This document shows positions 38,678 to 51,653 of a DNA stretch of 64,000 nucleotides, in pieces. This DNA is from Nymphaea colorata (taxonomy: Eukaryota > Streptophyta > Magnoliopsida > Nymphaeales > Nymphaeaceae), in the NCBI RefSeq assembly GCF_008831285.2, contig NC_045146.1, positions 13,841,289-13,905,288 on the forward strand, given 5' to 3'. The position numbers and the translations under genes were made by a program. Under the pieces are notes generated by a model that was given only the letters and a program-made list of their open reading frames with translations, was not told the DNA's origin and searched no databases. The number at the start of each line of letters is the position of its first letter. Position 1 is the first letter of the stretch.

Positions 38678-40636
38678 TCATAGAGGGAGGACAGCGTCGG
38701 AATCATTGTCTTGGATGGACTTAGGAGGTGAAGTCACCGGCAAGACCTTGGTTTGGGAGGGGGAGCCCGGAAACCGGTCTCCAGAAAAGAAGGTCTTTCT
38801 GTGAACGACAGTGAGCAGGATCAGGGCCATGGTCATGGCCAGTGATATCATAGACATGGCCCTTCTGAGAGCCTCGGCCACGACGGTCGGCACTTCCTTT
38901 GCGTACTCCGCCGAGGAGAGAGCAAGAACCGAGACAGGAAACACGTATGCCCACCATGCAGCGTTGAACTTCTTCATTGCCTTCACAAACAGGACAGGCC
39001 TCACAACCTGCACCAGGGAACGGGATTTTAGAATGAGCTCTTTTATTTACAATGTTGTCAATATTGCAGCTACATGTTTTTCAGTTTTTTTTTTCTCATT
39101 TTATAAATTTTATAAATAAAAAGAAAAGCGATACAGGTTGATAGATAACGATACATATCGGCTGATAAACCGCATCGGCCACCTTAATTGAGAAGGAAGA
39201 GCTCGCTAGTGGTACTTATGGGATCCACTTCACCTACCTCCAACGATGTTGGCAGAGAAAAGACAAGTGTTGGTCTCTCCGATTACTGTAACCTCACAGT
39301 CTCTCTTTAATTGTGATTCCCCCACAGGCAGATACATAGGTCTTTCAGGTATTTAACCAACTCTACCAAATTTCACGGCATCAAAGAGAAAAGGCTCCTC
39401 AAAAATGGGAATAATGAACAGTATTGTATTAAAAATGCTTGTTTCAGAGCTACCCATATCGTTTTTCTAAACGATATGGAACATGGAGCCATATTGGCAT
39501 CGATAACTATAAGATATTTTTATGGTAAAATCTAAAAAAAGAATGCAAGTTGATATCATTTTATTCACCTATCAGCGTGTAATTTTGATTGAAGCCGGTT
39601 TGGCCAATTAAGGCCCTTATAGCTAGGGAATTTATAATAGCTTTGTTGTAATCGTTTTGATCCAAGTTCAAAGAACTTACAGCATGACAGAGGCACGCCC
39701 AGGTCTTTCACCCCAAGAGTGGTTCTTCTGTGATGGGGAAAAGAGAACAGATAAAAGATCATGCATGAGGCAAGAATTAAAGAGGGAAGGAAAAGAACGT
39801 ACTAGCAATGTAAAGAGGAAGAGAGAGAGGAAGTGCAACATCTTGCAGCCGGAGCCGAAGTCGCCGGTGAGTGACGCCCACGCAACGGACGCCATGCTGG
39901 GGGCCGCAATCGACAGGAAGGAAGCGGGCCGCAGCTGTGCCGGGAACGAGTCGTTGTAAGGCAGGCGCTGGTATAAGGTCACGAACACCACCACGTAGTG
40001 CACGATGCCCACGGCGAACAAGAAGAGGCTGAGTTCCAGCAAGGCCAGCCGGGCGGCGGCCTGGGCGGCGACAAAGTTGCCGATGAGGGAGATGTGGGTG
40101 GATGGGTTGGCGACGGTGGAGAGGAAGCGCTTGCCCTTGGTGAACCACTGGCCATAGATCTTCACCTCCAGTAGAAGTATGGGCATGGTGAAAGCACACC
40201 AAAAGGCCCTGGAGATGGCGGAGTTCAAGTGGCCCCAATTGAGGAATTTGATTCCCTCCCAGCCGCTGCCCCTCCATCGGTCGTATCTGTTGGGAAGGAG
40301 GCATTGGAGGAGCAAGATAGCGGCAATCCATGGGGCGAAGAAGTAGTTGACCCGCCACCGGTCGAGGAACTCGGCCTTGACGACGTCGAAGTAGAAGATG
40401 CATTTGAAGAGGTAGGCAAGGGAGGAAGAAGAGAGGACGAGAGCAGCCAGCAGCCAGAAGGACTTCTCGACGATAGAGTTGAAGATGGGAGGCCATGGAT
40501 CGGAGAAAGAGGCGGAGTTCAGCGTCCTCCAGAGGACAGCTTGGCTCGCAAGGGCCATGGAGACGCGGAAGAGGTCTGCGTGGAACCTTGCCAAGAAGGG
40601 AGAGATGGGCTGATCGCTCTCGTGCTGCCCGGTCAT
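38678..40636 (-). CDS. SLAC1-homologue S-type anion channel, gene E (SLAH1/SLAH4 type)
   Basis: Duplicate of gene B. Exon 1 is 40636-39803 (278 codons, donor GTACGT) and exon 2 is 39007-38678 (109 codons plus stop, acceptor GTGCAG), with a 795-nt intron; the protein is 387 aa. It is identical to B except at five residues: T to A in the AAQTAAR segment, C to S in PSMACVAW, and three changes in the C-terminal tail. Intron and both flanks are also nearly identical to those of B. The tail after the last membrane segment (SGDRFPGSPSQTKV onward) is hydrophilic and is where the copies differ most. Function in anion transport at the plasma membrane follows from the family; any specialisation against B is not visible. 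Confidence 0.93.
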
Positions 40637-40675
40637 GCTGATTCTTGATGCTAAAAATGGAGGAGGCTCTGGTTG

Positions 40676-40685
40676 TATTTATAAA
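40676..40685 (-). promoter_or_regulatory. TATA box of gene E
   Basis: The minus strand reads TTTATAAATA about 40 nt upstream of the start codon, identical to gene B. Confidence 0.65.
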
Positions 40686-40689
40686 CTCC

Positions 40690-43600
40690 CGGAGAAGAGT
40701 CAAGAGAGAGACGTACAGCATTTAGATTTATCTTCGCTTGCTTTGTTTCCTGCGCGCCTTCCTTTCTTTCCTCCGCCAGTCGTGCCTGTTTGCTTCAGAA
40801 TTTAATATTTAGTTGAGTCTAAGATTGAAGACGCTTGCAATGGGCAGACAAGTCAAAAATCAAGGTGGCCAGAGTCCAACGTCGACAGTGTTTACTGGTT
40901 GCATATGGTACTTTTTTAACTGTTTCCTGCCCAAGGATCAATGGATGTTCATCTTTCTGTCTCTCTCTCACCAAATAGTGGGCAGCGCAGTCGGGTTGGG
41001 TGGCATATTGTAGCCAGATCCTTAGTTCCAATCTTGAGAAATGGTGTTGCAGAGTATTGATCTTTAATTAGATGCTAAGTGGACTGGTTTTTGTCTGCTT
41101 CCCCTCTTTCTTTCTCTTGAAAAGATATGCCGGCATATTATGGTCTCACATTGACTCCGCAGCTGGATCGCCGAAAGGGGACAAAAGTTAGTTTTCTCAT
41201 TCAAACTATGGAACTAAATATGCAACTTGTCTTGATCTGATCCTCACAACCTTCAACTTGTTTGTGTCCAAAGTTAAGTCCACTAAATTTATGAAAGAGA
41301 ACTGAAAAAGAGAACAAAAGCCCGGTAAAATGATAAACAATAGCAATTATATGCGGTTTGGTTTCAAATCTAACGAGAGTTCATAGATCTCACTTGACTT
41401 GACATGATCATTCAAGATCAAAAAAAAAAAAGGAAAAAGACGGAGAAAAAAGGGATATTCTATTTTGCTTATTGATCTGTGCAGGAAATTTGGTCATAGG
41501 ACGCAACCGACTCTAGGTTTTGACATTGTAGGTCTAATGCAAGCGATGTGGAAATTGACAAGCTCAAGGAGTTGAGCCTCCTTTGAATTAATTAAAATGA
41601 TGTGTCTTCTCTGGGTGCTTAGCAGCTCATACCCCATCGCTAGTCATATATCATATCATGCATGACCTACTCTCGCAACAGGTGCTTTCTGGTGAAATTT
41701 TAATCGCAATATTTTTCATTTCGCAGTCCCATGTTTAATGTTGTATTCTAAAAAGCAGTTTCAAGTTTTCCAAAATTGCATCTCAAGACTCTAATTGGAG
41801 ATCCACTAATTAGAGACTCTAGAGTCATGGTTGGAGTAGGTGAAATGTCCAAACGAATAACCTTTTCGACTATACTATATGGCATGCCTAAACAAATAAC
41901 CAGCTCGGCTCAAATCTTTAAATCAATGTATCAAAATCGGTGTGCATGGCAAATTGATTCCATTCAGTGACTCATTCAAGAATGAGAAAGTCAATTTGCA
42001 TACGCATTTCATTTGGATTTCAATTCATGCTAATCAATAAGTCAACCGATTTGCCAAATCAACAGCTTGGCCGATTCAATTAATCTAAAACCATCTTATG
42101 TTATGGTGCATATCTGCCCGCATGAGCACGTATGTCTTCTTTACATTTTCAAAATGAATTTATTTAAAATAGAATATTTAAAACCAAAAAAATATTTTAT
42201 TTGTGGCCAGTACGCACTGGGGTGCAGAGATAAGAATTTTTCTTAGGGTATTTTTCAAAATTTTTACTTATATTTTTTTTTGAAAAAATTGGAAATTATG
42301 ACAGGTGTTTTATTTCATTGTTTTTCGAAATATGCCCTATCATTTAAGCTTCCATTTCGAGTTTTACAGCAATAATACTGGAACTTGCGTCTGCACGTCT
42401 GTTTTTGGCACCTCCAATGAAATAACAAAAAGAAGCTGCTTTCTTTCGAATTACAAAGAAAACAATGGATCACGGTTGAAGCCAAAAAGCCATTAAATTT
42501 TTTTTATTATTTTCATTATATCAGGCTGCGAGAGCACGTGAAGTACAATGCCGTAAGGAGAAGACTTGGAGTCTGACGTTGAGCACTTTTTGGGTCCCAT
42601 CTCTCACCAATCTCAGTGGTGACAGGAACAGGCCATCCCTATCCTGCGAACCACATCATGGTGACCTGACAATCGCACCCGATCCAACCTCTTTTAGATC
42701 CACCACCCTATTGGATCTCCAAATATTCATTCATTGAGTACTCAATAATATTGAGATCAATCTAGTTGCATCTCATACAAGGGGGTTGGGGTAATGAATG
42801 GAACAGTGGCTAGTAGACGGTTAAAGTTCATTTTAAAAGGAACATTGGCATGCAGACTCAAGTGTGGTAGGGGTGATACTTGAAGATGCTGAAAGCTGTA
42901 TTTAGGGGATGAGAGTTTAGTTGAAGGGTGACACTTGAAGATGCTGAAAACAGACTCTGTATTTAAGGGGATGAGAGTTTGGTTGAAAGCTTCATCTCCC
43001 TTTTTTGGCGGTAATCTCTGTTCAACCAAAATCCTTAGTTTGGAAACAATCCATTTCCTTACTTTTACTTTTGAAGTCACCAATAACAACTAAAACTGCC
43101 ATTTTCTTTGTTAAATCCACGTAACTGTGCTTTTTATTTTTCTTTTCTTTTCATTAGAACTATTTAAGCAAGGAAGGGTCTACCATGAAAAACACAACCT
43201 ACTGATCTTCACCAAGACTTTCTTAATGAGTTGAATCCATTGACTGTAGGAAGGCCCAATGCGCTCAGTTTGAATATTTTCCAGTACTGGCAGCTTTAAT
43301 GTACTTTCTCCGATAACTACGTAAACCAAACTATGCGGGACTATCGAGAACCTCACAAAAGTAACCTGTCATTGAGCAATGATGTAAAGTCTTCAAATGT
43401 CCCCCTTTCGCCCAGTTAGGACAACTTTAATTTCTTCCACCTTGGAGTTCCTTACTTCAAGGCTTAAAGCTGACCCACCAAGGGATGTAAACGATTCAAA
43501 TTCGGGTTCAATCTTGCATTTACAGCAATCAAAGTAATCGATTTGAATGTAATCAGATTAGAACTTTATCTCTCCTTCCATTGGCAGGAGATTTGATAAT

Positions 43601-43870
43601 GTTAATACGAAAATAAAGAAACATTGGAAGGCTAGTGTGGACAATGGCTCCACACCACTCCAACCTCAACTTTTGCAATCAAATTCATGCCTTGCTGACA
43701 TAAGATTTGACATTTATATGTATTGGTTAGAACCTTTATAAGATAAAGGTCAATCTCGGATTTGAGATTTGTAGATCAAATTGCATACCAGATTTGATCT
43801 CAAATAGTAATTGAATCTGTAAAGTTTCAAGATATGGTAATCAGATATATCTGATCCATTCACATTCCTA
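40690..43870. other. Spacer right of gene E
   Basis: No gene recognised; it aligns with 17,470-20,800. It contains a two-unit tandem repeat of about 56-59 bp at about 42,871-42,986. Confidence 0.6.
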
Positions 43871-44391
43871 ATATAACAACTCGACCTACTCCCGGGTTCG
43901 GACCCTTGGTTCAACGGATTCCAACCTGCCCCATAGCAATTTCGGTTCGAATCAAGACAATCATCTCATTAATGACCTTCTTTTATAAGCCGTTGAAGAT
44001 CTCTCATAATCTTCGAGTGTTGGAACTACTCTGATACCACTATAACAATACATGTTACAATCAACTCTCTTTAGGGCACACGTGGGGCACACGCGCAGAC
44101 ACTGGAACTAAATTTCTAGAGTGTTATAATCCATTGCTCTCATGGCACATGTGTCAGCGCGTGTGGAACCTTAGGTCTGAGTGTTGAAACTGCTTTGATA
44201 CCACTATAACAACCGAACCCACTCCCCGAGCTCAGGCCCCTGGTTCGATGGATCCCAACCTACCCCCTAGTAGTTTCGGTTCTGACTCTAAAATGATTAA
44301 GAACCAAGACAATCATTTCATTAATGACCTCTCTTTATAAGCCCTTCAAAATCTCTCATAATCTTTGATATGAGACTAAATTTCTCAGGTG
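43871..44391 (-). mobile_element. TRIM-like LTR retroelement remnant
   Basis: About 520 bp interrupt a site that is continuous in copy 1 (about 20,812). Two similar direct repeats, about 43,871-44,015 and 44,205-44,390, share 'attatgagagat' and 'ggcttataa' blocks. On the minus strand each of two junctions reads ...TTGTTATAG followed by TGGTATCA(G/A)AG (44,029-44,039 and 44,192-44,203), which matches a primer-binding site for initiator methionine tRNA. There is no coding region, as in terminal-repeat retrotransposons in miniature. The repeated PBS suggests a tandem or nested LTR arrangement. No clean target-site duplication was found. Confidence 0.6.
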
Positions 44392-44659
44392 TAGACCCAT
44401 CTATCTGGTTACAAAAAGCCGTTGTCTGCCATTAGTGTGACATATGAATCACCGAGCCAAGTCATTGATGAACTCATTGGAAGATGTCCTTCTCCATGAC
44501 ATATGCTTTATTGCCTTCACTAAAAAAATTTCAAAAACGAAGAGCTGACTCAGACCTATAAATGCACCTTAATGAATAGGATCTAAGATATGAATAACTT
44601 GGCATAAATGAACTCAGCACTAGCTAAGGTCTACCTAGCACATGTAAGCTGTATTATTA

Positions 44660-45087
44660 TATGAAACACTATGTTGTCATTTGCTTGATGCCACCATGAT
44701 ATGAGCTAAAAAGGGTCAAACCCCAGCTGAACGATAACCGATCTAATTCTTTATTGTCTGATTGGAAGCAATTATAAGATCCTCCAAACAAAAATTTTGG
44801 ATCTGGCGAAATCCATTGACATGGAGTCGAGCCAACATTTGGAACTCGATATGGCAATAGAGAAAACGATGAAATGCTCGCAAACAAACTTCTTATATGT
44901 CTCAAGCAAGTGGGAAAAAGATGTAGATAAACATTGCCCAATCAAATTCCAAGCCATGCTGCCAGATCCAATTCAACTGATCCAACTCTTTAACTATCAC
45001 TATCCAGATGCAACTCTTTATAAGTCTCAATATGGTCCTGATGTGGATCTGGATTTTTATATTCTGAAAAACGACGGGTTTGGATAA
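44660..45087 (+). other. Coding-like ORF spanning the right duplication breakpoint
   Basis: An open frame at 44,797-45,087 (96 codons) crosses the breakpoint at 45,010. Copy 1 (about 21,225-21,349) has the first half with a stop. The product is not recognised, and a minus-strand ORF of similar length overlaps it (44,669-44,941). It may be an old gene fragment; there is no evidence for a functional gene. Confidence 0.25.
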
Positions 45088-47973
45088 GCATTCCGTTCAG
45101 TTCAATCTGCTTGCACACTCAGTAAGCACTTGGGGCATGCACCCGGATTAGATGCTGACCTGCAGGACCACTATTTTTATAATTTTTAATTAACGTTGGC
45201 GATTGAATCACTGCCAATATGGCAGAACTGGAACTGGAATGTACAGGCAATATCAAATTGTGTATCTTTATTTTATTTTCAAAAACAAAAACTGATATTT
45301 TAGACAAATATCACAAGGAAATCCAAATTTTATATTACAACGAAAGCCTTTTTGGTAAAATCAACGAAAAAATTCGTATAATAATCATTAAATAATAATT
45401 ATTTAGAACCCGGAAGGTGACACTACCAAATGGGTGCCAAAAATTCAAGGTTTTCACTAAGTACGAAACGTGAACATGACATGGACTCTTTTTCATTGTC
45501 TAATCACCTAAGGACGTCTCTTTCACATCTTAGTATATAGAAAATTATATTTTTTTATCTCTCTTTCTATTCTCTGTTATCTTGTATATTTCAATATTTT
45601 GTTTTGTTTTTGCCGTTTATTTTTATATATCTAAGCGTTTTTTTGTCCTCAAATTTATTATGCACTCTTATTTTATAGGATCTATCTCTTTTTCTATCTT
45701 TCTGTTCTATGAGACGGATTGGATGTCCATATATTATATAGGGATTTGGCTCTCGACTATCACTAGCTAATACCATCGGCCTCTTTTAGTGGATGAAGAA
45801 AAAAGGGGATGCTGGTTTTCCAAGGGAAGTGCTATAAGTAATCAAATTCAACAAGGAAGTTTAAAGGAGCCTTTTTATTTTTTTTATAATTCCCTATGTT
45901 GTCTTGTGAAAATGACGTTCGAAAATTTGCGATGTTTTTCTTGTCATTTTTCGTATTTTCAGGAGGTTCCTGCACACGGATCTTCAATTCTCCGACTTTG
46001 AAACAGACTCTTCTGTTAAATTATGGAGGAAATCCCTTTCATTCCTCCTTTTTTTGTTTCATCTTAACTTTCTTGTCTCTGTAGAGCGAAGAAAAGAGAT
46101 TGAAATGCAGTGTGGGAGGACTTCAATTTCATTACGCATCTTGGTGTTTGTGAGGATTGCTTTTGTGGCATAATATTTCCTTTGCCTTCCTTTGAGTTCA
46201 TCTCTGAGTTAACGACAAATCCATCTCTGCTTTATATTAAAAGGGTTTAAGCGTTTCAAATCAGTTTTCGAGGAGAAATTGCCAATTACAATTACTCTTC
46301 TTTCAATAAAGTGACGCGACCCTCTACTGAAGAGAGAAAAGAGCAAAGAAAATGGCATACAGAAATCTTCAAAACCGTAAACACTCATTTGGCTATATGC
46401 ATGAATACAGCAAAGCTGCTAACCATGGTTAAACTAAAAAAGAACTCCAAAGTGCAAATTTTAATGGAATGATCAATTGCAATTTGGCAACTTGATCACT
46501 TGAGGGAAAAGGAAAAAAACCAAAGAACCTTATTTCTTTTCTGTGTGCGACGCCAAGCCAAGGAAAAGAGTTGCAAGACAAAGATCGGCCACCGTTGAAA
46601 TTGATAATATTCGAGAAAAATTAGTTGTGGTAATGGCCTCTCTTCGGAGCGGTGGAAAAAAGACCACTCGCCCTAAAAAATATGGCCTTGATGATACATG
46701 CCCAATCTGGGCAGAGCTTAGGGTCCCATTACTTACTTCCCAACAGTAGGTACGCGAAGAAGCTTCATATTAATTTGAACATGGCGGCGGGTTGTATTTT
46801 TAACAAGGCCTAAATTCCAGTTGAGTCTACTACGCTTGATTTGGTCCTTAACCCACCTCAAAGGGTGCAAAATGGCCAAGCTCAGACTCAAGTCGAGTTT
46901 GGGGCAACACCTAGGAATTACTGAACAACCCAAGGCTTCTGCTGTTCATTATTTGCACCAACGGCACCTTGCATAGTAAACATCTAACAAGCTTAAGAAA
47001 GCATAGTTACCTGTTCGAGCTCGGCCCACTTTCTCTGCCAAGCCTGGGATGCTCTAGGGTGGAGCCAGCCGGAAACTTTTGGGTTAGGGCGCCGGTGTTT
47101 TAAATTTTAATCTTCAACAGGGCACCGTATATAAATAAGTAGAAATTGATAACATGGCGGGATTTTGCTGTTCGTCTCTTTCAAAAAAGTAGTCTTGTCC
47201 ACAAGTCCACACCAACATGTAAATAAGGCAATTTGTGTAGGGCAGCATGAAGAACGGCCCACAGCACCCCCCGTGGCTCCGCCAGTGACCATAATCCTTG
47301 CCTGGTACTGCGGTCACTTTCAAGTTTCAAGCAGAATATAGTCCGCACTCTAACACGACAGAGCGGAGATTTAGGTAGGCAAATCTACCAAATCGCTTGC
47401 GAAGCACCAGGTTTCGTTCTACCAGGCAATTTTCATAACCACAGCCACCTCCACCTTCCATGAAGAGAAAAAAGAAAAGAAAAAGGAGGGGAAAACCTAT
47501 TCAGAAAAATGTCATTATCAATTTACAGAACCACTAACAACAAATAATTAGTGCAGAAACAAAGGTCCATGCACACACACACACACACACACACGGAGAT
47601 CCAGTTCACACTTCATCGTAATAAATATGTGCAGCTTTAGAATGAACAATATCAAAATTGAAGCACCACATGTCCAATGTTTACATCATCATCTAAATGC
47701 AGAATCAGTCGTGGATGGTGAAAGCCATCAACCCTAAACCAGTTACCACACCACACCCACTCTGTCGCAGTAAAACCCTGTTCGGTAACGACCAATTTCA
47801 AGCCACTCAACTTTTTGCGATGAAGAACAAATGTTAGCATCACTGTGACCTTCATGAAGCATCAGGATATTTCAGATTGTCTGCAGCAGACGTATGGTGC
47901 CCTCGTCAAGGAATGGAACTAACCAGGTTTGTTAGTCAATCATAACAGCAATTCCACTTGTCAGTTTGAAATG
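45088..47973. other. Unique spacer between the array and RH57
   Basis: No gene recognised. Short ORFs (for example 46,543-46,749) show no family motif. It contains a MITE-like repeat at 47,053-47,290 and (CA)n at 47,571-47,594. The last few hundred bases are likely the 3' UTR of RH57. Confidence 0.5.
47053..47290. repeat. MITE-like repeat with GGAGCCA ends
   Basis: The left end reads 'ggtggagccagccgg'; the right end, read in reverse complement, is 'ggcggagccacgggggg'. The roughly inverted ends and small size suggest a non-autonomous DNA element. They share the GGAGCCA motif with the repeats upstream of genes A and D. Confidence 0.5.
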
Positions 47974-50900
47974 CTAGTAGGGGACGGCAGCTATGGAATC
48001 TCGCTGTGGTCTGTGTTTTCTCTTCCTTAGCTTTGGCAAGGTTAGGATCCATGAAGGGATTTCACAACCTGAAGCCACCATCACATTTGCAATATTCCGC
48101 AAGAAGGGAAGATCGGCTTCTGTATACAATGTGACGGCCTCACCTCTCCTCCCAGCTCTGCCGGATCGACCTAAGGCGAAGGCACAAATTAATATGTAAG
48201 CAGCAGAGAGGGCTACTGACACCTTAGAGTCACAAGTTCATGAAAAGAAAAACAGAAACACCAAAAACAGTATCTAAAGCAGTTGAAAGCATGTTAATTT
48301 GTTAAGTTTGACTAGATTGACTAGATGAGTGATCCAAAGGTTCACTTAAAAGATGGCAAAAGATTTTGCATGTTTTTATTATCATTGTCATTATGAGAAT
48401 CTGATGTGTTCCAATCATGAATTTGAATAACAATTAGACCGAAACAAAGTGGACCACAGACAGAAATACCTATCCGATGTATGTATGCTGCAGCCGACTC
48501 TGGAAAGTCATAGTTGATCACACAGTTGACACCCTTAAAATCCATGCCACGAGCAACCACATCTGTTGCAATTAAAATCCATACCTTGCCCTCACGGAAG
48601 CTATCCACTGCATCTTCACGCTGAGAAAACCCGAGGAAGAAATTTGTGATGAGGAAGGTGGACAACCACAACTTACCAAATTGAGAGATGAAGCCTTTGA
48701 TTGGAATTACCTCTGCTTGTGTCAGATCAGCATGAATAACACCAGTCCTAATGTTAGCAAATTCCAATTCCCTGTAAAGCTCCTTTGCCCGTTCCTTGCT
48801 TTGAACAAATAAGAGAATAGGTGGGTTGAGACTCTGCCATCCATACAATAAAGGAATGAGCACGTGAGGAAGAACCAGAACAACAAAAGGTATCCCCCCA
48901 ACACTTGAACACAAAACTGGAAAAACGTAGGATTTTGAAATTACTCCAGATAAGCAGGATATAACACAAACATTTGGTGACCACCTGCTACGTTTTCCTT
49001 TACACAGGTGAACAGAAAATGAAATTTCAGTACATTCAGGCCATTTTACCAAAATGGAGTAACACAGGGGGAACAATTCTTATACAAGTAATCAAAGTCA
49101 TACGGCCTGAAGGTCATTACTAACAGACTTTCCCCAAATATCTTTCCAAATAGCAGCAGAGGACTTATTGAACTACAAGGGAAATCAGGAGTCCTGGATT
49201 AGAATCCTAAACCAACTGGTGGTCCAGTAAACTGAATTTAAGAGGCTGACCAACTTTGACACAATGATGGATAGCCAAGAGAGAAAGGTACTAACATCCT
49301 TATAAGTTACCATGAATAGGACCAATTCTACACGACGAGGAAAATTAGTTGTGCAGCATGTCAGCAGCCTAACAGGAAACTGATTGGGTAATTTGACTGC
49401 ATTTATGAGTTACAAATGCACAATTGAATCCCCATTTATGCAACAAGCATGCAATGTTAGTAATGTCAAACTAAGATAAGTGTACCAACATACCTCTGCA
49501 AAGAACTGTCTAATTGCCACAAGCTTTCCTTCTTCATTCCCAGCAAATATTAGCTTCTGCTGTATCAAGTTTGATGCTGAGTTCCTAGTTAAAGAAAAGA
49601 AATTAGAACCCGTGTTCACTCAATCATTGAGGTTAAACAGCCAAAATACTCACTTTCTGCCCACAATAATTCGAACAGCATCATGCATAATTGTGCGTGC
49701 AAGCTCTTCAACAGAATCAGGTAGTGTTGCACTGAACAAAGCACGAACAATTGAAGGATTTGAGCATGCACCAACCACTGCATCAATTTGTTCCAGAAAC
49801 CCAAGTTCAAAAAGCTTATCGGATTCATCCAGGACAAGATACTCAACCCTGCAGATGGAACAATAGACAATCAGACTTTATAGTTACAAATGTGCCAAGA
49901 TGCTGGACTGTGGCCTAGATACCTTGGCTAAGGAACCTACACAGTCCAAACAAAAAAAAATGTTATTTTTTAAATTTTAACTCTTAAAGGTAATCACTTT
50001 TTGCATGCTATATCCTAATATGCTGATTGAATACATTGACTAAGGTATAATTTTTTTTCAAAACCACCATATTCATATGGACCCTTTTCCTCTTTATCTT
50101 TTTCCATTTTTTTTTCTCTTGCACAGGGTTGCCTAGGCCTTGCACAGAACCTTTTAATGGGTCTGCCATCAACGCCTGCCTAGCTCTTTGAAGTTTTAAC
50201 TACATATCGATCAGTACAGCATCGTTAGCAAAGGTGTGACATCACTTTCAGGTCAACGGAGGGCATTCTCATTGGAGATCAAATTACAAGAAGCATCAAC
50301 AAATACAGCATATGTTTGCTTTCCCTGCCTTTCTTTTTTTCTTTTTTTGTTAACTAAAGCTGAAACCATCTTGAGATGGACAAGTACGAACCTTTACAAA
50401 TATCTGTTTTTCTTTAAAAAAAAAAAAGAAAAAAGGGAAAATAAAGGAAAAACTAAAAAATTTGAAAAGTCACAGCAGTTTGAAAAAGATCTCAAGAAAG
50501 CCACACCATAAAAGCACAAATGGTATTTTTGACAATCGTACAAGCACCTCAAACAGCTCCTTCAAATTCATGAAATTGTTGCAAAATTTTATAGTACACA
50601 AGTTCTACTCAGCCAAACTTGACCGACTCTAGTTACACTATTGCTTGTCCTCCTTGTCCAGGCAAACATAATGCATGGTCTTCATAAACATTCTCATGAT
50701 CAGAATGTATCACTGTTCTGCATTATTTTCTTCAGCCAGTATAAAATGAAACACAGACAGTTCAGAAACTCATAGGCAACTGTATCACTTTATGCTTAAA
50801 AAACAAAAACCGTTGCAAATTACAAGTGCCACCAATGGGTACCTGCTCAGGTCAAGCTTTCTCTTGGTAATGGCATGCTCCAACCGTAGGGGTGTAGATA

Positions 50901-51622
50901 CAAGGATATCACATGGCATATTCTTGAAATCCCCACATTTAGACAATTCCTTAGTCATCAAGCGGATGAAAAATTTTTTTCTTCCTTTGGCAAATTTCTT
51001 GCATTCCCTGGTTGTCTGAGCAGCTAATTCTCTTGTAGGACAAAGTATTACAGCACGGACCCCATCCTCTGATCCTTTCTGAACAAAGAAATTACACACA
51101 GCAGTCTAAATAACAGGCATTCAAAGATCAGAAAAGACTTCTATCTAACAGTAAAAAGTGATTTGGACAAGTAAACACAACAAACAAATGAAAGATTAAA
51201 AAGCAAATTAGTACCTTCAATTTCATCAGAATAGGACAAAGAAAAGCTAAAGTTTTCCCTGAACCAGTAGGCGCACAAGCAAAGCATTCACGCCCCTGAC
51301 AGTAAACAGACCATGAGAGAACCCGAATAGAAGATGATTGAACAGGGAATATAAAGAAAGAACTCAGTTCGTTAGATCAAAAGTTCATACTGAGAGGAGT
51401 ACTGGAATAGCCTGCCTTTGAATAGGTGTGGGCTCTTTAAAACCAAGCTCTGACAAATTTTGGAGTAAGCGTGGTTTACATTTGTACCTGTAAAATTATC
51501 AATGTTGACATTCAACAAACTATGAATTACAACAACATGGCAGATGACAAACTGTTTGTAAGCAAATCATGGAACTGGAAAAATAGTCAGGTGAGAGGCA
51601 TGCACCACCACATTCAAGGATT

Positions 51623-51653
<31 letters not shown>

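Noticed and set aside
39777-40721. 314-codon minus-strand ORF overlapping gene E (twin at 16,559-17,278)
   Set aside because: Alternative frame of the channel exon; composition rich in R, P, L and H. The E/B frame carries the conserved SLAC1 motifs and correct splice sites.
48342-49076. 244-codon minus ORF within RH57
   Set aside because: It contains true exons 10 and 11 joined through unspliced introns; the spliced model keeps the helicase motifs continuous.
50841-50900. Possible loss of the helicase DEAD motif, since exon 7 ends without it
   Set aside because: The motif (as DESD) opens exon 8 at 49,848, after a long intron; DESD is normal for the ROK1 family.
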